Below are positions 56,697-64,000 of a stretch of 64,000 nt of DNA, piece by piece; the first letter of the stretch is position 1; every line of letters begins with the position of its first letter. A program made the translations under genes and the position numbers. Origin of the DNA: Pseudomonas sp. Os17. Its GTDB lineage: Bacteria; Pseudomonadota; Gammaproteobacteria; Pseudomonadales; Pseudomonadaceae. The stretch lies in the NCBI RefSeq assembly GCF_001547895.1, contig NZ_AP014627.1, positions 127,501-191,500 on the forward strand, in the 5' to 3' direction. The notes under the pieces are model-generated. The model saw nothing but the letters and a program-made list of their open reading frames with translations. It did no database searches and was not told the origin of the DNA.

Positions 56697-59183
56697 ATGC
56701 CACGTATTGCTCATCCCGCTCGCCGTTGTGGTCTGCGCCCGCTTTTTGGCCTGGCGCTGTGCAGCCAGCTGCTCTGGTCCGGGGGAGCCTGGGCCGATGC
56801 CGCCTATGACCAGTTGATCATCCAGGCCCGGGCCGGCAGTTATGCACCGGCACTCGACCATCTGCGGCAGGTGCCGGACAGTGCCTTGAACAACGGGCTG
56901 GTCAGTGATCACTTGCAGATCGCCAGCTGGGCCGGGCTCGACGCCGAGGTGGTGAAGGTCTATGAAACCCAGGGACGCAACCGCGTGCTGCCGCTGCAGG
57001 CGCTGACGGCCACGGCCCGGGCCTATCGCAACCTCAAGCAGTTTGACAACGCCACCCGGCTTTATCGCCAGGCCCTGGAGCGCGAGCCGCAGAATGCCGA
57101 CCTGCAACTGGGCCTGGCCCTGACCCAGGCCGACGCCAACCAGCCGGCGGAGGCGGTGGCCCGGACCCGGGCTCTGGTGGCGGCCAAGCCCGATGATCCG
57201 TCGCGGCGCCTGGCGCTGGGCTATGCACTGACCCGGGCCAATCAGCCCTACGACGCCCTGGCCGAGTACGACCAGGCCTTTGTTCGCGCCGGCGACAAGC
57301 CCGAGGTCCTGCGTGAATACATCTACGCCCTGCAACGGGCGCGCTTGCCGGAGCCGGCCCTGCGCCTGGCCCGGCAGCATCCGGGGCTGATCGATCCGGT
57401 CATTCAGCGGCGGATCCAGGCCGATCTGGCGGCCGAGCGGGTGCGCCTGTCGGAGCTGGCCAGCCGTGGCGAGAAGGAACGTTTTGTGGTGGCCGACCGC
57501 GCCCTGGCCGACTATGACGCCCTGTTCGCGGCCTGGGAGCATGACCCTCAGGCTCAGGAAGACCTGACCCGCTGGCGCATCGACCGGTTGGGGGCGCTCA
57601 AGTCCCGGGCGCGTACCGCAGAGGTGATCAGCGAATATGAGCAGCTCACCGCTGCCGGTGTGGCCATTCCCCCGTATGCCCTGCGCTGGGTGGCGGCTTC
57701 CTACCTCGACCAGCGCCAGCCGGAAATGGCCGCGGATCTGTATCGGCGCGTACTGTCGGCCCCGGATGGCGATGCCACGTACCGTCTGGAAGACACCACC
57801 GCCCTGTATTACGCGCTACAGGAGAGCGAACAGCCGGAAGAGGCGCTGAAGCTCGCCAATGACCTGGCCGACAGCACGCCACGGCGGATTCAACTCACCG
57901 GACAAACCGTCGGCGACCCCAATGACGATTGGGTCGATGCGCAACTGCTGGCGGCCCAGGCCGGTGCTGCCGGTGTGTCGGGGGCGGACCTGCCGGGCAC
58001 CGAACAACGGCTGGAGGCCCTGGCTGAGCAGGCCCCGGGCAATATCAGTGTGCGTCTGGCCCAGGCCGACCTGTACCGGGTGCGGGACTGGCCGCGGCGC
58101 TCGGAAAGCCTGCTCAAGGAAACCGAAAGCGTGGCCCCCCGCGATGTCAGCCTGGAAGTGTCCCAGGGGCACACCGCCCTGGAACTGCAGGAATGGCGGC
58201 AACTGGATGCCTTGACCGACGATGTGCTCGAGCGCTTCCCGGAAAGTCGCCAGGTGCAGCGCCTGGCCCGCGAGCGCGAAGTGCATGACATGGCCGAGTT
58301 GCGCGTCTCGACCTACGGCGGCAAGAGCTACGGCGGCGGCAGCAGCGGTGCCGGCGCAGTGGCCGGGAGCCGGGATTTCGGCATCGAAAGCCGGCTTTAT
58401 ACGCCGCCGATTGCCGAGGACTGGCGCCTGTTCGGCGGGATCGGCTACGCCATGGGCGATTTTCCCGAAGGCATCGGCCATCACCGCTGGCAGGTCCTGG
58501 GGGTGGAGCGGCGAACCCGTGACATGACCCTGGAAGCCGAAGTCTCCAACCACTCCTACGGCTATGGCGACAAGACCGGTGCCCGGGTGTCCCTGGCCCG
58601 AGACATCGACGATCACTGGCAATACGGCGGCAGCCTCGACTACCTCTCGGCCAACACCCCGCTGCGGGCGTTGAACAGTGACATCAGCGCCAATGGCGGC
58701 AGCGCTTTCCTGCGCTGGCGGGCCAATGAAAGCCGGGAATGGAAACTGTCCCTCAGTCCGTCGCATTTCAGCGACGGCAACAACCGTTTCGAAGCACTGC
58801 TCACCGGCCGTGAAGGGGTCTACCGCTCACCCAAGGTGCAGGTCGACCTCGGCCTGGAAGTGGGCGCCAGCCACAACACCCTGCAAGACACGCCCTACTA
58901 CAACCCCGAGGCGGATCTCAGCGTGCTGCCCACGGTCACCGTCAACCACGTGCTCTATCACCGCTATCAAACCGCCTGGAGCCAGCAGTTCCAGGCTGGC
59001 GCCGGGACTTACAGCGAACGCGGCTATGCCACCGGCGCGGTGGGGCTGCTCAGCTACGGCCAGCGCTACAGCTGGAATGACGTGTTCGATATCGCTGGGG
59101 TCTTGAGCGTGATCAACCGGCCCTACGACGGCGATCGGGAAACCGATCTGCGTCTGGCGGTCGACCTTACCTATCGTTTCTAG
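56697..59183 (+). CDS. pgaA: PgaA, outer-membrane porin for poly-N-acetylglucosamine export
   Basis: PgaA exports partly deacetylated PNAG. The 828-aa protein has a signal peptide (to about residue 33, SGGAWA), a periplasmic TPR superhelix (about 40-520) and a C-terminal beta-barrel ending in TYRF. Length is close to E. coli PgaA (807). ATG 56697 is chosen: AAGGA lies upstream and it gives a basic n-region (MPRIAHPARRCGLR). First gene of pgaABCD, 11 nt from pgaB. Confidence 0.95.
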   Translation: MPRIAHPARRCGLRPLFGLALCSQLLWSGGAWADAAYDQLIIQARAGSYAPALDHLRQVPDSALNNGLVSDHLQIASWAGLDAEVVKVYETQGRNRVLPLQALTATARAYRNLKQFDNATRLYRQALEREPQNADLQLGLALTQADANQPAEAVARTRALVAAKPDDPSRRLALGYALTRANQPYDALAEYDQAFVRAGDKPEVLREYIYALQRARLPEPALRLARQHPGLIDPVIQRRIQADLAAERVRLSELASRGEKERFVVADRALADYDALFAAWEHDPQAQEDLTRWRIDRLGALKSRARTAEVISEYEQLTAAGVAIPPYALRWVAASYLDQRQPEMAADLYRRVLSAPDGDATYRLEDTTALYYALQESEQPEEALKLANDLADSTPRRIQLTGQTVGDPNDDWVDAQLLAAQAGAAGVSGADLPGTEQRLEALAEQAPGNISVRLAQADLYRVRDWPRRSESLLKETESVAPRDVSLEVSQGHTALELQEWRQLDALTDDVLERFPESRQVQRLAREREVHDMAELRVSTYGGKSYGGGSSGAGAVAGSRDFGIESRLYTPPIAEDWRLFGGIGYAMGDFPEGIGHHRWQVLGVERRTRDMTLEAEVSNHSYGYGDKTGARVSLARDIDDHWQYGGSLDYLSANTPLRALNSDISANGGSAFLRWRANESREWKLSLSPSHFSDGNNRFEALLTGREGVYRSPKVQVDLGLEVGASHNTLQDTPYYNPEADLSVLPTVTVNHVLYHRYQTAWSQQFQAGAGTYSERGYATGAVGLLSYGQRYSWNDVFDIAGVLSVINRPYDGDRETDLRLAVDLTYRF

Positions 59184-59194
59184 AGACGAGCGTG

Positions 59195-61195
59195 ATGATG
59201 CGCCTGATCAACCGTTGCATCCTCCTGCTGGGAGTCCTGGTTCTCAGCGCCTGTTCCCAGCCCGCGGCGGAGTTTGTCGCCCCGGCGCAGCGCCCCTTGC
59301 CTCACAGCGAGGCGCCGTGGCCGAAAAACCACGTGCTGGGCATTGCCTACCACGACATCGAGGATCGCGACCCGGACCAGCGGGTGGTGGCGGTGCGCAC
59401 CGAGCGGATGATCGAGCAACTGGCCTGGCTGCGGGAGAACGGCTACCGGCCGGTGACCGTGGACCAGATCCTGGCGGCGCGCAAAGGGGGGCCGGAACTG
59501 CCGGCCAAGGCCATCCTGCTGACCTTCGACGACGGTTATTCGAGCTTCTACACCCGCGTGCTGCCGGTGCTGCGCAGCTATCGCTGGCCCGCGGTGCTGG
59601 CGCCGGTGGGCGTGTGGATCGACACCCCGGCCAATCAGCCGGTGGATTTCGCCGGCGAGCTGCGGCCCCGTTCGCAGTTCCTGACCTGGGCCCAGGTGCG
59701 CGAGATCTCGCGCTCCGGGCTGGTGGAAATTGCCGCCCATACCGACCACAGCCACCTGGGCATTCTCGCCAACCCCCAGGGCAACCTGCAGCCGGCGGCG
59801 GCCACCCGACGCTATGACGCCGCCACCGGTCGCTATGAAAGCGAGGCGGATTTCCAGGCGCGGATGCGCCACGACGTGACCAGCATCTCGGACAAGATCC
59901 TGGCGGTGGCCGGCTATCGCCCGCGGATCTGGGTCTGGCCTTATGGCACGGCCGACGGCTCCACCCTGCAAGTGGTCGACAGCCAGGGCTTCAAGATGGC
60001 CCTGACCCTGGACGACGGCCTGGATACCCTCGACAACCTGATGAGCAGCCCGCGCTTCCTGGTGGTTTCCGACCCGGACGGCATGCACTTCTCCAACAGC
60101 ATCGTCGGCACCGAGGCCAGCGCCCCGATGCGGGTTGCGCACGTGGACCTGGACAATGTCTACGACCCGGATCCCAAGCAGCAGGAAATCAACCTCGGCA
60201 GGCTGGTGCAGCGCATGGCCGACCTGGGGGTCAATACCGTGTTCCTCCAGGCGTTTGCCGATCCCAAGGGGGATGGCCTGGTGCAGTCGCTGTACTTCCC
60301 CAACCGCCACCTGCCGATGCGCGCCGACCTGTTCGACCGGGTCGCCTGGCAACTGCGCACCCGGGCCCACGTCAAGGTCTACGCCTGGATGCCGGTGCTC
60401 AGCTTTGCCCTGGATGCCCACCTGCCCCGCGTCACGCGCTGGGACCCGGCCAGCGGCCAGACCGGCGTCGATCCCAAGCAGTACCAGCGGCTGTCGCCCT
60501 TCGACCCGAGCGTGCGGCGCCTGATTGGCGACCTGTATGAAGACCTGGCGCGGCTGACCTCGGTCGACGGCATCCTGTTCCACGACGACGCCGTGCTTTC
60601 GGACTTCGAAGACGCCAGCCCCGCGGCCTTGCGCGCCTATGCCGCCCAGGGGCTGCCGGATTCCATCGCCGGCCTGCGCGACGATCCGGCGACCCTGCAG
60701 CGCTGGACCCGTTTCAAGAGCCGCTACCTGATCGACTTCACCCATGAGCTGACGGCCAAGGTCCGGGCGATCCGCGGGCCCCAGGTGCAGACCGCGCGCA
60801 ACCTGTTTGCCGAACCGATCGTCAATCCGCAGAGCGAAGCCTGGTTCGCCCAGAACCTCGACGACTTCCTGGTCAACTACGACTGGACCGCGCCCATGGC
60901 CATGCCCCTGATGGAAGGACAGAGCCTGAAACAGTCCGGGCCCTGGCTGGAGGCCCTGGTGGATCAGGTGCGGGCCCGACCCGGCGCCCTGCAGCGCACG
61001 GTGTTCGAGCTCCAGGCCCGGGACTGGCGGCAGAAGCCCGCCAGCGAGCTGTCGGCCCAGCAGATGGCGGACTGGATGGGCCGGCTCAAGCGCCGAGGGG
61101 CGACCCACTTCGGTTACTACCCGGACAACTTCCTCGAGAACTCACCGGACCTGAAAACCCTGCGGCCCGCGCTCTCCAACAAATGGAGCCCCTGA
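59195..61195 (+). CDS. pgaB: PgaB, PNAG N-deacetylase lipoprotein
   Basis: PgaB removes some acetyl groups from PNAG in the periplasm, which is needed for its export. The product is about 666 aa: lipobox VLSAC (Cys20), a CE4 deacetylase domain (about 45-310) with FDDGY (111-115) and H182/H187 (HTDHSH) as metal ligands, and a C-terminal GH153-type domain (about 315-660) with the acidic pair in FHDDAVL near 463. Start codons GTG 59192, ATG 59195 and ATG 59198 are all in frame; 59195 is taken. pgaC begins 3 nt after the stop. Confidence 0.95.
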   Translation: MMRLINRCILLLGVLVLSACSQPAAEFVAPAQRPLPHSEAPWPKNHVLGIAYHDIEDRDPDQRVVAVRTERMIEQLAWLRENGYRPVTVDQILAARKGGPELPAKAILLTFDDGYSSFYTRVLPVLRSYRWPAVLAPVGVWIDTPANQPVDFAGELRPRSQFLTWAQVREISRSGLVEIAAHTDHSHLGILANPQGNLQPAAATRRYDAATGRYESEADFQARMRHDVTSISDKILAVAGYRPRIWVWPYGTADGSTLQVVDSQGFKMALTLDDGLDTLDNLMSSPRFLVVSDPDGMHFSNSIVGTEASAPMRVAHVDLDNVYDPDPKQQEINLGRLVQRMADLGVNTVFLQAFADPKGDGLVQSLYFPNRHLPMRADLFDRVAWQLRTRAHVKVYAWMPVLSFALDAHLPRVTRWDPASGQTGVDPKQYQRLSPFDPSVRRLIGDLYEDLARLTSVDGILFHDDAVLSDFEDASPAALRAYAAQGLPDSIAGLRDDPATLQRWTRFKSRYLIDFTHELTAKVRAIRGPQVQTARNLFAEPIVNPQSEAWFAQNLDDFLVNYDWTAPMAMPLMEGQSLKQSGPWLEALVDQVRARPGALQRTVFELQARDWRQKPASELSAQQMADWMGRLKRRGATHFGYYPDNFLENSPDLKTLRPALSNKWSP

Positions 61196-61198
61196 ATC

Positions 61199-62548
61199 AT
61201 GATGGATCGTATATTCGCCCTGGTGGTGCTGGCGCTGGTCCTCGGAGTGCCCCTGGGGCTGATCTTCCTGGTGACTGGCGAATTCCTCATGGACTTCGTC
61301 TTCTACTACCCGCTGTTCATGTCGGCGCTGTGGATCGCCGGCGGCCTGTATTTCTGGCTGCACTGGGAGCGCCACTGGCCCTGGTCCGATGACACCTTGC
61401 CGCCGCCGCTGGCCGGGGAGCCGCTGATCAGCATCCTCATCCCCTGCTACAACGAAGGGGACAACGTCGCCGACACCCTTCACGCGGCGCTGGCGCAGCA
61501 CTACCCGAACATCGAAGTGATCGCCATCAACGATGGCTCCAAGGACAACACCGCCGAGGTCCTCGACGCGATCGCAGCCCAGGACCCGCGCCTGCGGGTG
61601 CTGCACCTGGCGCAGAACCAGGGCAAGGCCGTGGCCCTGCGCATGGGGGCGGTGGCGGCACGCAGTGAGTACCTGGTGTGCATCGATGGCGACGCCTTGC
61701 TGGCGCCCAATACCGCCGCTTACCTGGTGGCGCCAATGCTGGACAACCCGCGCCTGGGCGCGGTCACCGGCAACCCGCGGATCCGCACCCGCTCGACCCT
61801 GGTGGGCCGGGTTCAGGTGGGTGAATTCTCCTCGATCATCGGCCTGATCAAGCGCACCCAGCGGGTGTTCGGCAAAGTCTTCACCGTCTCCGGGGTGATC
61901 GTCGCCTTCCGTCGCACGGCCTTGCACCGGGTGGGCTACTGGAGCCCGGACATGGTCACCGAAGACATCGACATCAGCTGGAAGCTGCAACTGGACCACT
62001 GGTACGTGTTCTACGAGCCCCGGGCGTTGTGCTGGATCCTCATGCCGGAGACCTTGCGCGGCTTGTGGAAGCAGCGGCTGCGCTGGGCCCAGGGTGGCGC
62101 CGAGGTGCTGTTCAAGAACATCCGTGGCATCTGGGAGTGGCGCCACCGCTACCTGTGGACCCTGCTGTTCGACTACTGCCTGTCCACCGGCTGGGCCTTC
62201 ACGTTCCTGCTGTCGATGATTTTCTGGGTGCTGGGCAAGTTCATCGTCATGCCCGAGGCCATCGCGGTGCACTCTATTTTGCCGCCGGCCTTCACCGGCC
62301 TGGTGCTGGCGATGGTGTGCCTGGCCCAGTTCGCGGTGAGCATCCTGATCGACCGGCGTTATGAGAAGGACCTGTGGAAGACCATGTTCTGGGTGGTCTG
62401 GTATCCGTTGGTGTTCTGGTTCATCAGCCTGCTCACCACCCTGGTGAGCTTTCCCAAGGTGCTGTTTGGCGAGCATCAGAAACGGGCGCGCTGGGTCAGC
62501 CCGGACCGGGGTATCAAACCCATCGATGACGAAGAGGAGGCGCGCTGA
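61199..62548 (+). CDS. pgaC: PgaC, PNAG synthase (GT2 glycosyltransferase)
   Basis: PgaC polymerises UDP-GlcNAc into PNAG across the inner membrane. The 449-aa protein has two N-terminal TM helices, a GT2 domain with D112 (NDGS), DGD at 163-165, TED at 254-256 and QRLRW at 292-296 (catalytic and acceptor-binding positions), and C-terminal TM helices. In E. coli the enzyme is active only when c-di-GMP binds the PgaC-PgaD complex, and pgaD follows here with a 1-nt overlap (TGATG). Confidence 0.96.
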   Translation: MMDRIFALVVLALVLGVPLGLIFLVTGEFLMDFVFYYPLFMSALWIAGGLYFWLHWERHWPWSDDTLPPPLAGEPLISILIPCYNEGDNVADTLHAALAQHYPNIEVIAINDGSKDNTAEVLDAIAAQDPRLRVLHLAQNQGKAVALRMGAVAARSEYLVCIDGDALLAPNTAAYLVAPMLDNPRLGAVTGNPRIRTRSTLVGRVQVGEFSSIIGLIKRTQRVFGKVFTVSGVIVAFRRTALHRVGYWSPDMVTEDIDISWKLQLDHWYVFYEPRALCWILMPETLRGLWKQRLRWAQGGAEVLFKNIRGIWEWRHRYLWTLLFDYCLSTGWAFTFLLSMIFWVLGKFIVMPEAIAVHSILPPAFTGLVLAMVCLAQFAVSILIDRRYEKDLWKTMFWVVWYPLVFWFISLLTTLVSFPKVLFGEHQKRARWVSPDRGIKPIDDEEEAR

Positions 62549-63054
62549 TGAAAATCATTCGAACCCGCCAGCGACCGTTCATGGTGGTCGTCGACGTTGT
62601 CCTCACCGTACTGGCCTGGGTCGGCCTGCTGTACCTGCTGATCCGCGGGCTCATCCCCCTGCTGGACACCCATGAGGGGCCGCGTTTCGAATCCGGCATG
62701 CTCGGCGCCCTGACCACCTTGCAGTTCTACGCCTGGGTGGCGGTGCTCAATGCCCTGCTGCTGATTTCCTGGGCCCGTTACCGCCAGCGTCGCAACCGCA
62801 ACTACCCGCCACGGCTGCCGGCACCGGTGGTGGACGACAAGCGCTTGAGTGACAGCTTCAAGCTCAGCGACGAAACCTTCGCCCAGATGCGCCAGCCCGG
62901 GATCATGACCGTGCACAACGATGAAGAGGGGGGCATCACCCATGTCACCACGCAGTTCTACCGTATCCGCCCCGAGGATCAGCAGCACCCTCCACTGGTG
63001 GTGGAACCGCCGCCGCGGGTGATTCATCTGCATTCGGAGGAGAGGGAGAAGTAG
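62548..63054 (+). CDS. pgaD: PgaD, PNAG synthase auxiliary subunit
   Basis: PgaD is an inner-membrane protein that supports PgaC and helps form its c-di-GMP site. The 168-aa protein has two TM helices (about 12-37 and 55-76) and a soluble C-terminal half, longer than in E. coli (137 aa). It has the typical early cytoplasmic basic stretch (KIIRTRQRPF). It is coupled to pgaC and ends the operon. Confidence 0.92.
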   Translation: MKIIRTRQRPFMVVVDVVLTVLAWVGLLYLLIRGLIPLLDTHEGPRFESGMLGALTTLQFYAWVAVLNALLLISWARYRQRRNRNYPPRLPAPVVDDKRLSDSFKLSDETFAQMRQPGIMTVHNDEEGGITHVTTQFYRIRPEDQQHPPLVVEPPPRVIHLHSEEREK

Positions 63055-63142
63055 GCCGATCCTTGTTCTGGACTCGATCTGGCGAGAATTATGAAGGTGC
63101 GGCACTGGAGAGCTCGGCTCACGGCCCGATGTTGCCGGAGGG

Positions 63143-63736
63143 TCAGAGCCGCTCGACCATGATGGGGTACTTCCGCTCCTGAGGAAGCAGGCTGTACGCC
63201 TTTTCCAGATCCCCACCCTCAATCAGTCGATGAATCTCGTGAGCCAGGGGCGTGACATCGGTGATGCGCTTGATCCACTGGTTCACGTACAGCTGCACGG
63301 CCTCCTTGCTCAGGCCGATCTGGATCGCGCGGTGTTCCTGGGGCCGCAGGTACAGGTCGCGCTCCGGGTCCCACTGGATCCGTACCGGTGACTGGTCTTT
63401 CAACTTCAACCACTCTTCCTTGCTCATGGACTCGTCGGCATGGCTCAGGCAGCCGTTGGCCAGGGCCCATTCAAAGCCTTCGCGGCTGATGTCGATGGCC
63501 AGGATGCGGGTCTGTCCGGCGTCTTTGTAGCCCCAGCCGGCGCGGTACATCATCCACAGGAAAGACGGCTTTATCCAGGTCATGCGCTCCATCTTGAAGG
63601 GTGGGGAGACGAAGGTGCCGTGGGCCAGGGCGGCGTCGGCGATGCTGTCGGAGTAGGCCTGGTAGACGCGGATGGTGTCGGCGTCGTAGAGCGCGCGGAT
63701 CTGGCGCTGGGGGAGTTCTGTCGGGGGTTTATGCAT
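63143..63736 (-). CDS. DUF4291 family protein
   Basis: This 197-aa soluble protein matches DUF4291 by its conserved opening RQIRALYDADTIRVYQAYSDSIADAAL and later SFLWMMYRAGWGYKD. Function unknown. It converges with pgaD, leaving 88 nt between stops with no clear terminator. A terminator of the next minus-strand gene lies upstream of it. Confidence 0.87.
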   Translation of the reverse strand: MHKPPTELPQRQIRALYDADTIRVYQAYSDSIADAALAHGTFVSPPFKMERMTWIKPSFLWMMYRAGWGYKDAGQTRILAIDISREGFEWALANGCLSHADESMSKEEWLKLKDQSPVRIQWDPERDLYLRPQEHRAIQIGLSKEAVQLYVNQWIKRITDVTPLAHEIHRLIEGGDLEKAYSLLPQERKYPIMVERL

Positions 63737-63750
63737 GGCATTTCCTTATG

Positions 63751-63777
63751 AAAAGCGGGCGGCCGGGAAGCCGCCCG
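63751..63777 (-). terminator. Rho-independent terminator on the minus strand
   Basis: Stem CGGGCGGC / GCCGCCCG (63756-63777) with a 6-nt loop is followed on the minus strand by CTTTTC. It ends the partial gene that begins beyond the window and separates it from the DUF4291 gene. Confidence 0.85.
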
Positions 63778-63784
63778 GGGGTGT

Positions 63785-64000
63785 TTAGAGCATGGCCTGC
63801 GGTTGCAGGCGCCGTGATGTCACATCCAGCAGATCACAGCCATCGCGCAGCAGGATGCTGCACACCAGGGTCAGTTCCTGCAAAACCACCGGTTCGCTGC
63901 GCAGGGTCTCGGCGGCGAAGTGCTCCAGCAGTTGGGTCGCGGCGCGGATGCGAAAGGCTGCGGCGTCGTGCAGCACATCGATGGGCGCCTGGGTGTCGAT
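63785..64000 (-). CDS. Hypothetical protein, 5' end outside the window
   Basis: The frame is open from the window edge to the TAA at 63785 (at least 71 codons), so the start lies beyond 64000. The visible part is a short helical protein (DVLHDAAAFRIRAATQLLEHFAAE). It resembles the small DUF3077/DUF6124-type proteins of Pseudomonas in length and style, but I cannot confirm this. A terminator follows directly. Confidence 0.65.
   Translation of the reverse strand: MDTQAPIDVLHDAAAFRIRAATQLLEHFAAETLRSEPVVLQELTLVCSILLRDGCDLLDVTSRRLQPQAML

Overview
The window reads as a chromosomal segment of a Pseudomonas of the fluorescens group (P. protegens/P. chlororaphis-like). The rRNA is Pseudomonas-type, base composition is GC-rich, Pseudomonas REP/REPIN palindromes are scattered between genes, and the complete Lap adhesin locus is typical of this group. 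Species assignment is inference; no alignment was run.

Layout. 1-2357: 3' part of a 23S rRNA gene followed by two identical 5S rRNA genes, each with its own terminator. 2663-5377: an amino-acid-type dCache chemoreceptor and a stand-alone thioesterase whose nucleophile serine is replaced by glycine. 5677-27718: a full large-adhesin system: LapG (periplasmic protease), LapD (c-di-GMP receptor), a small conserved protein, the giant adhesin LapA (about 4,500 aa, 31 Ig-like repeats, Calx-beta, vWFA and RTX domains), and its type I exporter LapE-LapB-LapC. As sequenced, lapA contains three single-base insertions that together restore the frame. 28046-31763: a TauD-like dioxygenase with a sulfonate-type ABC importer. 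31978-37407: a LysR regulator and a tripartite DHA2 efflux pump; the pump's outer-membrane lipoprotein gene has a REPIN inside its signal-peptide region. 37437-41496: a Fur-box-preceded FecI/FecR/TonB-receptor signalling set. 41515-48169: a NYN-domain protein, a DUF3142 pair, a GT39-like membrane glycosyltransferase, a YbaK deacylase and a DUF2789 protein. 48206-48750: a Phd/RelE toxin-antitoxin operon with a perfect palindromic operator. 48801-53943: a MarR-controlled AaeXAB-like efflux operon with its own outer-membrane factor. 54036-56392: two membrane-anchored proteins of unknown role. 56697-63054: pgaABCD for poly-N-acetylglucosamine. 63143-64000: a DUF4291 protein and a truncated hypothetical gene.

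How it fits together. Two surface-matrix systems, the LapA adhesin and the PNAG polysaccharide, lie within about 50 kb. Both are post-translationally controlled by c-di-GMP in characterised relatives (LapD sequestering LapG; PgaCD activation). The rest is transport and sensing: three export or efflux systems, one sulfur-source importer and one siderophore-uptake signalling set. I found no phage, insertion sequence, CRISPR array or tRNA gene. The least explained items are the DUF3142 pair, the small gene between lapD and lapA, and the glycine-substituted thioesterase.
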